DNA of 64,000 bases from an uncultured bacterium (GTDB lineage Bacteria; Hydrogenedentota; Hydrogenedentia; Hydrogenedentales; CAILVY01). Below the pieces are notes generated by a model. That model worked only from the letters and a program-made list of their open reading frames with translations. It searched no databases and was not told the origin of the DNA. The position numbers and the translations under genes were made by a program. This document shows positions 29,032-37,682 of the stretch, in pieces; positions within the stretch are counted from its first letter, which is position 1, and each line of letters opens with the position of its first letter. The DNA lies in contig CALEDJ010000029.1 in assembly GCA_937951485.1 (NCBI GenBank), forward strand, positions 68,589 to 132,588, given 5' to 3'.

Positions 29032-29856
29032 ATGGACTTTGAAGAAATTCGTTATGAAGTGGAGGAGGGAGTCGCCGTCATTACGCTGCACCGTCCGGAG
29101 AAGATGAATGCGTGGACGCTGAAGATGGACGCGGAATACCGCGCGGCGATGGAGGATGCGCGGGTGCGGGGGGACGTGCGGGCGATCATCGTGACGGGGG
29201 CGGGGCGGGCCTTCTGCGCGGGGGCGGACATGGGGCTGCTCGCCCAGGCGCAGCAGGGCGACATTGACGCGGCGCGGAAACAGATGGTGGAATCCGCCGG
29301 GCGGCGCGTGGACATCCGCGAGGACTTCGCGAAGCCCTGCACATTTCCCCCGGCAGTGGCAAAACCCATCATCGCGGCCATCAATGGCCATGCGATGGGG
29401 CTGGGACTGGTGCACGCGCTGTTCTGCGACATCCGGATCGCCGGTGACCAGGCGAAACTCAGCGTGCTGTTTCCCCGGCGGGGCCTGATCGCGGAGCACG
29501 GCATCGCGTGGATATTGCCCCGCCTGACAGGTCTGGAAAACGCGCTGGACCTTCTGCTCACCGGGCGCACCGTTGACGCGCAGGAGGCGCTGCGCATCGG
29601 ACTCGTCAGCCGGGTCGTGCCGCAGGAGCGCCTCATGGACGAGGCGCGCGCCTATGCGCGGTTGCTGGCGGATGAATCTTCGCCGCGCTCGACTGCCGTG
29701 ATCAAACGGCAGGTCTGGGAGGGTTTGTTGACCGGTCTTGCCGAGGCGGTGGATGTGGCGAACCGTGAAATGCTGGACAGTTTCACCTCGGCCGACTTCG
29801 CCGAAGGTCTGATGGCATTCCTGGAAAAGCGCCCGGCAAGGTTTTCGGGGAAATGA
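29032..29856 (+). CDS. Enoyl-CoA hydratase/isomerase (crotonase) family protein
   Basis: The ATG at 29032 follows AGAGAGG; a GTG at 28993 gives a longer form with a weak site. The protein has 274 residues. The crotonase fold is clear: VAVITLHRPEKMNAWT, the oxyanion-hole segment GRAFCAGADMGLL and the second oxyanion/helix segment INGHAMGLGLVHALFCDIRIA. The second catalytic glutamate is present in RRGLIAEHGIAW, but the first (usually in the GGGxE position) is replaced by a Val/His context. The reaction may therefore be isomerisation or hydrolysis rather than classical hydration. No neighbouring beta-oxidation genes are seen. Confidence 0.88.
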   Translation: MDFEEIRYEVEEGVAVITLHRPEKMNAWTLKMDAEYRAAMEDARVRGDVRAIIVTGAGRAFCAGADMGLLAQAQQGDIDAARKQMVESAGRRVDIREDFAKPCTFPPAVAKPIIAAINGHAMGLGLVHALFCDIRIAGDQAKLSVLFPRRGLIAEHGIAWILPRLTGLENALDLLLTGRTVDAQEALRIGLVSRVVPQERLMDEARAYARLLADESSPRSTAVIKRQVWEGLLTGLAEAVDVANREMLDSFTSADFAEGLMAFLEKRPARFSGK

Positions 29857-29981
29857 CAGGCATTTCCAAAATGAGCGATATGGCGCGTCCTTTCATCGAA
29901 ATTCCTTGATGTTTCTGCTGCGAACAGTCTTCACAAAAGCAAAAAACTACATTTCCCACCTGCCCGGGCGATGGAATATTA

Positions 29982-30010
29982 TTGAAATCCTGATGCATTC
30001 CGAACATAAT
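29982..30010 (+). promoter_or_regulatory. Sigma-70-like promoter of prepilin gene 1
   Basis: TTGAAA (29982-29987) and CATAAT (30005-30010) are 17 bases apart, each one mismatch from consensus. The leader of about 120 bases contains a CCGGCC-ATC-GGCCGG hairpin (30056-30070) and a run of seven T (about 30102-30108) before the ribosome site GGAGAGG. Confidence 0.5.
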
Positions 30011-30135
30011 GGTGTTATCGTTGCCGGCATTGTGCAACAGCGCGTGACGTGTTTGCCGGCCATCGGCCGGGGGCGGGCGCTGATTCAGTGATAAATTGTG
30101 TTTTTTTCAGAGGTACTAGCAGCAGGAGAGGAAAA

Positions 30136-31149
30136 ATGAGAAAAGGTTTTACACTGATCGAGTTGTTGGTTGTGATTGCAATCATCGGTATCCTTGCAGC
30201 GATTTTGCTGCCCGCGTTGGCGCGTGCGCGCGAAGCGGCGCGTCGTTCCTCGTGCCAGAACAATCTCAAACAGATGGGCGTCATTCTCAAGATGTACAGC
30301 AATGAAGCGAAAGGAGAGAGATTCCCTCCAATCCAGTTGATTGCGCCTTATTACACGGACGGATCGGGGGGCTTGCCCGGCACCTGCACCCGGCAGGATG
30401 AGCCGGAACTTGGCCCTTCGATTACGGCGCTTTATCCTGAATACCTGACTGATTGGCAGGTGCTGGTGTGCCCGTCCGCGCCTGATGCGGGCCCCTGGGA
30501 GGATGCTTTGGCCGTCATCGGGGACCGCCCGGGACAAGTCTGCACCAGTCCATACAAGGGTCTGGCCGATAACCATTCCGACCACTACCACTATTTCGGC
30601 TATGTAGTGGATCGGGCGACCAACCAGTATCCGACGACCGACCTTGCGCCGATTGGCGGCGCCATTGGGGTTCCGCTGCCCTCGGGCACCTATGGGTCAT
30701 CGCAACTCCTGGCGATGGCGCTGCCGTTCTTCTCGATTGGCGCATTTGAGCGTTCGCCCGTCTCCAACGGGACGCAAATCCGTCAGCGTTTGGACAGCGA
30801 CATCAATGTCACCGCCGATCCCATGTCCGTGATCATCAATGGCGTCGCAATCTCAGGCAATGCCGGCGGCACGACGATCTACCGCCTGCGGGAAGGTATC
30901 GAGCGTTTCCTGATCACGGATATCAACAATCCCGCGGCCAGCGCCATGGCCCAGTCCACGGTCCCCATCTACTGGGACAGCGTGAGCAGCACGCCGGGCG
31001 CGTCGGCGGCGTTCAACCACGTGCCGGGCGGCGCCAACACGCTGTACCTGGACGGCCACGTGACGTTTATCCGGTATGAAGAGAACGGCGAGTTTCCCGC
31101 CAACGCGCTCTGGGCGAATGTGTACGGTCTCATCGCGGCGCGCTTCTGA
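30136..31149 (+). CDS. Prepilin-type protein with DUF1559-like domain (1)
   Basis: The protein has 337 residues. The N-terminus [20 protein letters not shown] is a type III (prepilin peptidase) signal: cleavage after Gly4, Glu at +5. The basic patch [20 protein letters not shown] follows. The body ends with the [20 protein letters not shown] signature (H-x9-DG), known from the many pseudopilin-like proteins of Planctomycetota, Lentisphaerota and Hydrogenedentota. Cys pairs in the body (CTRQDE, VCPSAP, VCTSPY) could form disulfides. It is probably assembled into pseudopili or displayed on the surface. It is paralogous to the genes at 46312 and 47319, and stands alone with its own promoter. Confidence 0.9.
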   Translation: MRKGFTLIELLVVIAIIGILAAILLPALARAREAARRSSCQNNLKQMGVILKMYSNEAKGERFPPIQLIAPYYTDGSGGLPGTCTRQDEPELGPSITALYPEYLTDWQVLVCPSAPDAGPWEDALAVIGDRPGQVCTSPYKGLADNHSDHYHYFGYVVDRATNQYPTTDLAPIGGAIGVPLPSGTYGSSQLLAMALPFFSIGAFERSPVSNGTQIRQRLDSDINVTADPMSVIINGVAISGNAGGTTIYRLREGIERFLITDINNPAASAMAQSTVPIYWDSVSSTPGASAAFNHVPGGANTLYLDGHVTFIRYEENGEFPANALWANVYGLIAARF

Positions 31150-31287
31150 TTTCATGCCCATTGTGGTCGGTCTTGTGGCCGGCCCATGGCCCTACTAAGA
31201 AGCCTATCACCATAGCCTTGATTTCATGCCCGTTGTGGTCGGTCTTGTGGCCGGCCACAACGGGACCATAAAGCGCCATCGGTCCCG
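31147..31287. repeat. Direct repeat with hairpins downstream of prepilin gene 1
   Basis: A 38-bp unit (TGATTTCATGCCC and onward to GGCC) occurs at 31147-31184 and 31219-31256 with one difference. The second copy forms CCCGTTGTGG/CCACAACGGG (31229-31238, 31255-31264), and CGGGACC/GGTCCCG (31261-31267, 31281-31287) follows. The first copy includes the prepilin stop codon. The structures could act as a terminator. A related GTTGTGGCCGGTCTCC repeat occurs near 41000. The rest of the 31150-31511 gap holds only the promoter-like element below. Confidence 0.5.
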
Positions 31288-31467
31288 ATAGGCGTGTTTT
31301 TTATTGGAGTGCAGGGGGGCGCGCAGCGACCGGCAACGTGAAAGGCCACATGGCATTGCCTGACCGTTTGCGTCATTCCGACGAAGCATGGCAAGGTTTT
31401 GTTATTGGACCGCACTGTTTTCCACATGTGCGGCTGCACCGGCGGGGGTGCAACCGACAGGGCAAGG

Positions 31468-31476
31468 TGTTATACT
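31468..31476 (+). promoter_or_regulatory. Extended -10 element TGTTATACT before the response regulator
   Basis: TGTTATACT with following GCG is identical to elements at 43017-43025 (minus) and 49380-49388. There is no good -35. The transcript would start about 30 bases before the ATG at 31512. Confidence 0.4.
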
Positions 31477-31511
31477 GCGTACCGGCGGCGTGACCGAAAC
31501 GGGTGCGGAAG

Positions 31512-31907
31512 ATGGCCACGGAAAAACTCGTGCTGTTCGTGGACGATGACGAGAACGTAAGGATGTTCGTCCGAGCGATCATGGAATCGGAGGGGTGGGG
31601 CGCATTGGAGGCGCGCCATGGTCAGGAGGCGGTGGATCTGGCGGAAGCGGAGATGCCGGACCTCATCATCATGGATGTCATGATGCCGGTGATGGACGGC
31701 TTTGAGGCGTTTCGTCGTCTTCGTGGATCCCCGTTCACGGACCGGATGCCCATTATTATATTGACCGGCTATGATGCCGGGAAAGGGACGAAGTACACGC
31801 GGGAAGACCTGGAGGCGGCGTTCGGGGTGTCTGCGCCGGAGGCCTTCGTGGACAAGCCGGTGGATGCGGCGCATCTGCTCCACTGCGTCCTGGGAGTGAT
31901 GGGGTGA
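31512..31907 (+). CDS. Single-domain response regulator
   Basis: A receiver domain of 131 residues with no output domain: acidic residues in FVDDDENV, phospho-acceptor Asp55 (LIIMDVMMPVMDGF), the switch Thr in ILTGYD, and Lys in FVDKPVDA. An insertion (DAGKGTKYTREDLEAAFGVSAPE) separates the switch Thr and the Lys, making this loop longer than usual. The stop codon overlaps the start of the FHA-GAF kinase (TGATG), so it is most likely the partner of that kinase. An in-frame GTG at 31503 is an alternative start. Confidence 0.88.
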   Translation: MATEKLVLFVDDDENVRMFVRAIMESEGWGALEARHGQEAVDLAEAEMPDLIIMDVMMPVMDGFEAFRRLRGSPFTDRMPIIILTGYDAGKGTKYTREDLEAAFGVSAPEAFVDKPVDAAHLLHCVLGVMG

Positions 31908-33514
31908 TGGCGGAATATGATCTCATACTGATTGTATCGGGGAAAACCGCGGAACGGTACCAGGTCAGTTCGGAAGGGCTGTTTATCGGGCGCGGTCCTA
32001 ATAATCAGGTTTGCATCCAGGACCAACTTATATCGCGGCGCCACGCGCGGGTGTGGCTGGAAAACGGGGAACCGCATATCGAGGATCTGGGTTCCCGCAA
32101 TGGCGTGCTGGTGAACGGCAAGTCCGTGCAGAGAACCCTGTTGCGCGCGGGCGACATCATCAATTTGGGGAATGCGACGCTGCACCTGCGATCCCATCCG
32201 GGTTCCACGATAGGCCACACCGTCATCGGTCCGGAAATGGCGGAGGATGTGCATGCCGCCATCCTGCGGGAGGCCGCCGGCGCGCGGCTGCCCGTGTTGT
32301 ACAAGGCGGCGCAATTGCTGGGGGCGGTTTTCGACGCCGATGTGCTGATGCGGGAAATTCTGGCGATTATTTTCGAGGCCTTGCCGGTGCGCCGGGGCTT
32401 TGTCCTGGTATGCGATCCGGAGAGCGGCGAACTGGAAATCCCCGCCGCGTTTTCCAAGGAGTCGGTTGAAGAAGGGCCGCCACTGAGCCGCACGCTGATC
32501 CAGCATGTGCTGGACAGCCGCGAGGCGATACTTACCGTGGATGCGCAGGCAGACAGCCGTTTCGACGCCGCCGACAGCATCGTGGGCCACGATATCCATT
32601 CCGCGATGTGCGCGCCGCTCATCGGACGCAACGCGGTGGTGGGGGCGATCTATGTGGATTCCGGCAGCAGTTCCGAGGCCTATACGGGGGATGACCTCGG
32701 CCTGCTTACCGCCATTGCGCGCGTGGTGGGGGTGGCGGTGGAGAACGCGCGGCTCTATGAAGAAAACGTGCGCCGGGCGCGCCTGGCCGCCATCGGCGAA
32801 GCCACGGCGGGGTTGGGCCATTGTGTGAAGAACATTCTCACAAATCTGCGCGGGGGGTGCGAATTCATCACCAAGGCGCTTGAGGACAGGGAACTGTTCT
32901 ATCTCGAGAAGGGGTGGCCCGTCTTGTCGCGCGCCATCGAACGTATTGACGCGCTCGTGATGAACATGCTTACCCTGTCGAAGGACCGCCCGCCGGACCG
33001 CCTTCCCACCGATATCAACGCCCTGGCCCGCGAGGTGCTGGATACGCTGCGTCCCCGCGCGGACCGTTACAAGGTCGCGCTTGAATTTCACCCCGCCGAT
33101 AACGGCGTTTTCAATGTTGATTCCCAGGAGATTTACCGCCTTATTCTCAATCTGACGACGAATGCCGTGGAGGCCTGCGCTATGCAGGGCGGAACGGTTA
33201 CGGTGGCGTGTTCCCAGAATTCCGACGGCTTCCGAATCCAGGTGGCCGACACCGGCTGCGGTATTCCCGCCGAATTCATGCCAAGACTTTTTCAGGTTTT
33301 TACCAGCAGCAAGGGGTCCACCGGCACGGGATTGGGGCTGGCGTGCTGCCGAAAGATTGCACAGGAACACGGCGGGGCGATTGAAGTGGAAAGCGGGGTG
33401 GGCAAAGGGTCTGTGTTCAGCGTATTTCTTCCGCATGCGCCGAATGGGGAAAAGCCGTCGCGCATGCCGTTGGGAAGGCCCGTTACCGCGATTGCCGTCA
33501 ATCCAAAGACGTGA
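31907..33514 (+). CDS. FHA-GAF sensor histidine kinase
   Basis: The protein has 535 residues. The N-terminal FHA domain (~15-95: LFIGRGPNNQVCI, ISRRHARVWL, DLGSRNGVLVNG) binds phosphothreonine peptides. A GAF domain (~130-285) lies between helices. The kinase core has an atypical H-box, GLGHCVKNILTNL, with the predicted phospho-His305. It also has N-box NLTTNAVEAC, G1 DTGCGIP, F-box LFQVFTSSK and G2 GTGLGLACC. The H-box lacks the usual HE(I/F)xxP motif but retains His and Asn. No membrane segment is seen, so the signal is cytoplasmic, probably linking Ser/Thr phosphorylation to two-component output. It is coupled to the receiver gene upstream. Confidence 0.9.
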   Translation: MAEYDLILIVSGKTAERYQVSSEGLFIGRGPNNQVCIQDQLISRRHARVWLENGEPHIEDLGSRNGVLVNGKSVQRTLLRAGDIINLGNATLHLRSHPGSTIGHTVIGPEMAEDVHAAILREAAGARLPVLYKAAQLLGAVFDADVLMREILAIIFEALPVRRGFVLVCDPESGELEIPAAFSKESVEEGPPLSRTLIQHVLDSREAILTVDAQADSRFDAADSIVGHDIHSAMCAPLIGRNAVVGAIYVDSGSSSEAYTGDDLGLLTAIARVVGVAVENARLYEENVRRARLAAIGEATAGLGHCVKNILTNLRGGCEFITKALEDRELFYLEKGWPVLSRAIERIDALVMNMLTLSKDRPPDRLPTDINALAREVLDTLRPRADRYKVALEFHPADNGVFNVDSQEIYRLILNLTTNAVEACAMQGGTVTVACSQNSDGFRIQVADTGCGIPAEFMPRLFQVFTSSKGSTGTGLGLACCRKIAQEHGGAIEVESGVGKGSVFSVFLPHAPNGEKPSRMPLGRPVTAIAVNPKT

Positions 33515-33524
33515 GGGTGAGGGG

Positions 33525-34847
33525 TTATTGGCGATTGTCTGCCGGCGGCCAGTGTCGCCGGACGAAGGCGCGGGCTTCCGCCGTGTTCTGAAGCGTCCCT
33601 TCCAACTGAGCGTCTTCCACCGCGGTTAACATCTCCCTGAAAAGTGGTCCCGGGGCGTAGCCCATCGCAATCAAATCGTCGCCGCTTAGCAGTGGTTTTG
33701 GGCGCACCGTCTCCGGGGGAAGTTGGGAAAGGTAGTTCTCTATCCAGTCAATGACGGAGATGTCGCGGTGGCTCGCCATCGCATCAATGCGGCACAACTG
33801 CACCAATTCCTGAAAGCCTGCTTCGCGCACAAATCGCTTCCTGCGGCTCTCGCGCATTTCCGGTATGTCGGCCAGTCGCATGTGGTTTTCCACCAGCCAC
33901 ACGATCCGATCGAACATGGCGTTGGGCATGTTCAACCTGCGGCAGATGGCTTCGCTCATGCGGGCACCGACCTTGTGGTGAAAATTGAAGCGGATGCGAT
34001 CATCGAGCGACTGTGTCGGCGGCTTGCCGACATCGTGCAGCAGCACCGCCCAGGCCAGCGTGGGCGATGGGGCTTCCAGGAGTTCCAGCATCAACAGCGT
34101 GTGCGTGAAAACGTCGCCTTCGGGGTGGTACTCGGGGGGCTGCTGCACGCCTTTCATGGCCGACACCTCCGGGAGGACATGTTGCAGCAGGCCGGTGCGG
34201 TCCAGCAGGGAGAAGGCGCGGGCCGCGCCCTTTTCCGTAAGCATCAGGGTCAATTCCTCCCGGATGCGTTCGGCGCTGGTGTGGAGGATGCGCGGCGCGA
34301 GTTCGCGCATGGCCGCTTCGGTGTCGGGTGTCAACGAGAAATCGAAGCGCGCCGCGAAGCGCGCGCCGCGAATCATTCGGAGGTAGTCCTCTTCAAAACG
34401 CCGGCGCGGATCGCCCACGGCGCGGACGATGCCCCGGCGCAGGTCTTCCCGTCCGCCGACGTAGTCCAGCACCGTCTCGCTTTCCGGGTCCAGGAACATG
34501 GCATTTATCGTGAAGTCGCGGCGGCGGGCGTCTTCGCGTTCATCCACAAATTCGACGGAGAGGGGATGCCGTCCGTCGAGGTAGGGGCCGTCGCGGCGGA
34601 ATGTGGCGATTTCGATGCGTCCTTCGGGGATCGGCAGCGTGATCACGCCGAACGCCGCCCCGATTGCCAACGCGCCGGGAAACAGCGTCAGGATGTGATC
34701 GACCCGTGCGCTGGTCGCCACGTCGAAGTCCTTGGGCGTGATGCCGAGCAACTTGTCCCGGACGCAGCCTCCCGCGAACAGTGCGCGATGCCCCGCCCTC
34801 CGCAACACGGCGCAGACATGCCGCGCGGTTTCCTCGCGTTTATCCAT
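33525..34847 (-). CDS. CCA tRNA nucleotidyltransferase / poly(A) polymerase family with HD domain
   Basis: The start MDKREETARHVC at 34847 overlaps the end of the upstream gene by 8 bp. The protein has 440 residues. The class II nucleotidyltransferase head is clear: LFAGGCVRDKLLGITPKDFDVATS (metal-binding DxD), then RRDFTINAMFLDP and a PRRRFEEDYLRMIRGARFAARF helix. An HD domain follows (HPEGDVFTHTLLM, LLHDVGKPP), and the C-terminus continues helical. It adds CCA to tRNA 3' ends or, in some relatives, poly(A). Which of the two cannot be decided here, but CCA addition is the likely housekeeping role if no other copy exists. Confidence 0.9.
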   Translation of the reverse strand: MDKREETARHVCAVLRRAGHRALFAGGCVRDKLLGITPKDFDVATSARVDHILTLFPGALAIGAAFGVITLPIPEGRIEIATFRRDGPYLDGRHPLSVEFVDEREDARRRDFTINAMFLDPESETVLDYVGGREDLRRGIVRAVGDPRRRFEEDYLRMIRGARFAARFDFSLTPDTEAAMRELAPRILHTSAERIREELTLMLTEKGAARAFSLLDRTGLLQHVLPEVSAMKGVQQPPEYHPEGDVFTHTLLMLELLEAPSPTLAWAVLLHDVGKPPTQSLDDRIRFNFHHKVGARMSEAICRRLNMPNAMFDRIVWLVENHMRLADIPEMRESRRKRFVREAGFQELVQLCRIDAMASHRDISVIDWIENYLSQLPPETVRPKPLLSGDDLIAMGYAPGPLFREMLTAVEDAQLEGTLQNTAEARAFVRRHWPPADNRQ

Positions 34848-37506
34848 CGCGGGCATCGGGTTCGTGGTCGCCGGACGCGGTCGTCTTGCCCGGCGTTTCG
34901 TCGCCCGGCGCGGCGGCCTGACCTTCGGGGGTCGCCTTGCGCCACATGCGCGAATAGGCCCAGGAAACAATGAGCAACACCACCGCCGCCGCCCCGAAGG
35001 TGAGCACCTGGTGGATCGGTTCCAGGTTGCGCAGCAGCATGAACGCGCGCGCGGTGATGATGGCGAAGAGCGCCAATGCGCCCCATCGGTACCGGCTTTC
35101 GCGGAACAGCGCCCCCAGCGTAATCAAGGCCACCGATACGGCGAGCAGGTAGAGCACAAAAAGATTTTTCGGCGACCACATGTAGAAACCGATAAAGGCG
35201 AGGACCACCAGCAACGTCACCATGCCTGTGCGGAGGACGTCGTTCGTTCTGGCCGCGTCAGGTTCGCGGTGGTTCAGGAAGACGACAATGCGCTCGGCGG
35301 CCGCGAAGGTTCCCAGAAAGATGAGGAAATATGGAAGAAAGCCGTCCTGCTTAAAGAGTGGCGCGGCGGGATTGTACAATTCCCAGTAGAATTGGACAAC
35401 GCCTGCGCCCATGGCGACCAGCCCGCTCGTTTTCACGCCGAAATAGCCCGTCAGCAAACCAATCAGCAACAAGGCCGCCGCGAGGCCGCCGTGGATCGCC
35501 GGCGCATGCACCGCATCCACCCGCTGATAAATCAGCGTAATCAACATCACGGTCGCCGCGAGATAGGGCGCCGCCGCCACTGCATGATGCTCCCATTCCT
35601 CGCCCTCCCGATGAAAGCGTTTCAGGTACCGCTCCCATGCGTGCGCGCCGCCGTAGGTGAAGGCCGCGAGCAGCAGGGTATAGACCACGAACCCCTCCTG
35701 TTGCGCGAATCCGCGAATCTCCGGCGGTGGAATCCACAGGAACACGTGGTAGCACATGTGCGCCGCCGCGAGGAGCAGCACGCTCGCCACTTCGATTTGG
35801 GGGGTGAACAGCGCCATCCCCATCGCGGCGAGAAGCAGTCCTTCGCCGGCCAGCAGGAACGGCAGCGCCGGGTCATCGGCGCGTTCGATTACCGTGATGG
35901 CCAGCAGCACCATCGCGCCCGCCGCCGCATGCAACACCGCCATGGACATGCCGTGCAGGTCCAGAAAAGTGTCCGCAAGAAATGACTGGCCGCCGGATGT
36001 CCGTTGCTCGCGTCGAACCGGCCTTATGAATTTCTCATAGAACCAGGCCACTATCTGGAAAACAAAAGCGACGCCCACTGCGGAAAACCAGTTTGAAGGC
36101 GCCGTCAGCGGCCCCATGGCGATGACGCTTTCCATGCGGATGGAGAAAAGGCATCCCAGGAAGACGATGATCATGAGGAGGAGACCCAAGACCTTGAACA
36201 CCACGATACCGCTGCGCTTGTAGGAGAAGGCGAGAGCGAGACACTCGATGGCCATGGCCACCAGCAGTTTTTCCCCGGAATCCGAGAGATAGGCCTGGAG
36301 GGCCAGCGTCAGCATGATGACCACTTTGGCGATGTAAATCTGGAAGAGGTAATTCCGCCGGGGTCCTGTCATTTCCACCAGCACGGCGAAAATCAGGAAC
36401 AGCCCTGCCGTGCCCAGCCGGAACATCCATTGCTCCAGCGGATACTCGGCGCGGATGGCCAGCCAGGTCAGCACCAGGAAGAAACCGGAGTTCACGCCGG
36501 ACATGGGAGCCACCGTCCGCCGGTATTCCCCGGTCTTCCACGCATCCGTGATGGAGGTCAACGAGAAGAGAATAAAGCAGACCGTGAGAAACCCATTGGA
36601 AATCCAGAAGTAAACGTTGGAGGGGATGTCCAGTCCGGCGGGCTGTTTGAAAAAAAAGAAGATGTAGGTCACATGCGTGGCGATCAGGGCCAGCCAGGTG
36701 AAGAGAATCCAACGGTGCGCCGCATGAAATATCAGCGTCGCCACGGCCACGCCGGCGCAGGTGATCAGCGCATAGACCATGTTCTCCAGACCGGGCGTCT
36801 GTTGCGTGCAACTCACCACCACCGTGTAGTAGGCGAGGAAGAAGGCGATGCCCGCCACGGTCTGGCTGCGCCTCAGATGCGCCACCGCGGCCATGAACGC
36901 CAGGCAGCCCGCCAGTACGGGGATGGCCCGGAGGGACGGGGGAAACACCTGCATCTGCTCGATAAAGAACGCCGCATATGTCGTGAAATACAGGCCGGCA
37001 AGCCCGCCGCCGAGGATAATCTGCCCGAACAGGTCCCGCCCCTTCCGCGAGAGACAGCCATAGCCGATGAAGGCCAGCGCCATGACGTAGCCGATCATGA
37101 TCTTTTCGGGCGGACCGATATTTTCCGACCAGAACGTCGTGCGCGCCGCCAGCGCCACCGCCGTCATGAACACCACAATCGCCAGACGGCTCAGCCAGAC
37201 CGACCCGATATGCACCTCGATGGTTTCGTTCGGGTTCACGCGCAGCGCGCGGTCCAGCCGGTGCCGCACGGTGCGGACCAGCGGCTTTTCCCCCGGCGCG
37301 GTATCCGGATGTGCGGCGCGGGGAAGGGGCGGAGATTGCGCCGCCGGCGCGGCGTGTTCTTGGTGCGCCGCCGGCGGCGGCGCTGGCGGTTGCGCAGGCG
37401 GCGCTTCTACTGATGCCCTTTTCTCCATCAGCAGGCGCTCCACCAACGTCGTCAGGTGGCGCACCTGCGATTCCAAATCTCTGAGCCTTTGTTCCGGGTC
37501 CATCAT
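34840..37506 (-). CDS. DUF2339 multi-pass membrane protein
   Basis: A very hydrophobic protein of 888 residues. After an N-terminal coiled coil (DPEQRLRDLESQVRHLTTLVERLLMEK) and a Pro/Ala-rich linker (~33-80), about 25 hydrophobic segments follow, starting SVWLSRLAIVVFMTAVALAA. The motif VNPNETIEVHIGSVWLSR and the GQIILGGGLAGLYFTTYAAF segment are hallmarks of DUF2339. Function is unknown; such proteins are large inner-membrane proteins of heterologous distribution. ATG 37506 follows GGGAACAAGACA; 37503 is an alternative. It faces the C45-type hydrolase gene divergently. Confidence 0.88.
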   Translation of the reverse strand: MMDPEQRLRDLESQVRHLTTLVERLLMEKRASVEAPPAQPPAPPPAAHQEHAAPAAQSPPLPRAAHPDTAPGEKPLVRTVRHRLDRALRVNPNETIEVHIGSVWLSRLAIVVFMTAVALAARTTFWSENIGPPEKIMIGYVMALAFIGYGCLSRKGRDLFGQIILGGGLAGLYFTTYAAFFIEQMQVFPPSLRAIPVLAGCLAFMAAVAHLRRSQTVAGIAFFLAYYTVVVSCTQQTPGLENMVYALITCAGVAVATLIFHAAHRWILFTWLALIATHVTYIFFFFKQPAGLDIPSNVYFWISNGFLTVCFILFSLTSITDAWKTGEYRRTVAPMSGVNSGFFLVLTWLAIRAEYPLEQWMFRLGTAGLFLIFAVLVEMTGPRRNYLFQIYIAKVVIMLTLALQAYLSDSGEKLLVAMAIECLALAFSYKRSGIVVFKVLGLLLMIIVFLGCLFSIRMESVIAMGPLTAPSNWFSAVGVAFVFQIVAWFYEKFIRPVRREQRTSGGQSFLADTFLDLHGMSMAVLHAAAGAMVLLAITVIERADDPALPFLLAGEGLLLAAMGMALFTPQIEVASVLLLAAAHMCYHVFLWIPPPEIRGFAQQEGFVVYTLLLAAFTYGGAHAWERYLKRFHREGEEWEHHAVAAAPYLAATVMLITLIYQRVDAVHAPAIHGGLAAALLLIGLLTGYFGVKTSGLVAMGAGVVQFYWELYNPAAPLFKQDGFLPYFLIFLGTFAAAERIVVFLNHREPDAARTNDVLRTGMVTLLVVLAFIGFYMWSPKNLFVLYLLAVSVALITLGALFRESRYRWGALALFAIITARAFMLLRNLEPIHQVLTFGAAAVVLLIVSWAYSRMWRKATPEGQAAAPGDETPGKTTASGDHEPDARDG

Positions 37507-37682
37507 TGTCTTGTTCCCGCTGCGTTGGCGCGACAGCCGCCATTCTATTCCAAGCGCGCACGCTTTCCAAGATTGACGCTCTGCGTCAACCTGAATATAC
37601 TGCTTACACGGCGAACCAAGGGCGTGAAGCGCGTCCGTTCGGAAGGACGGATCGTGTTGCATACCTGAGAGGAAGGAGAATG

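Noticed and set aside
31769-33436. 555-residue minus-strand open frame opposite the FHA-GAF kinase
   Set aside because: It is a GC-rich antisense shadow with no recognisable domain, and it overlaps two well-supported plus-strand genes.
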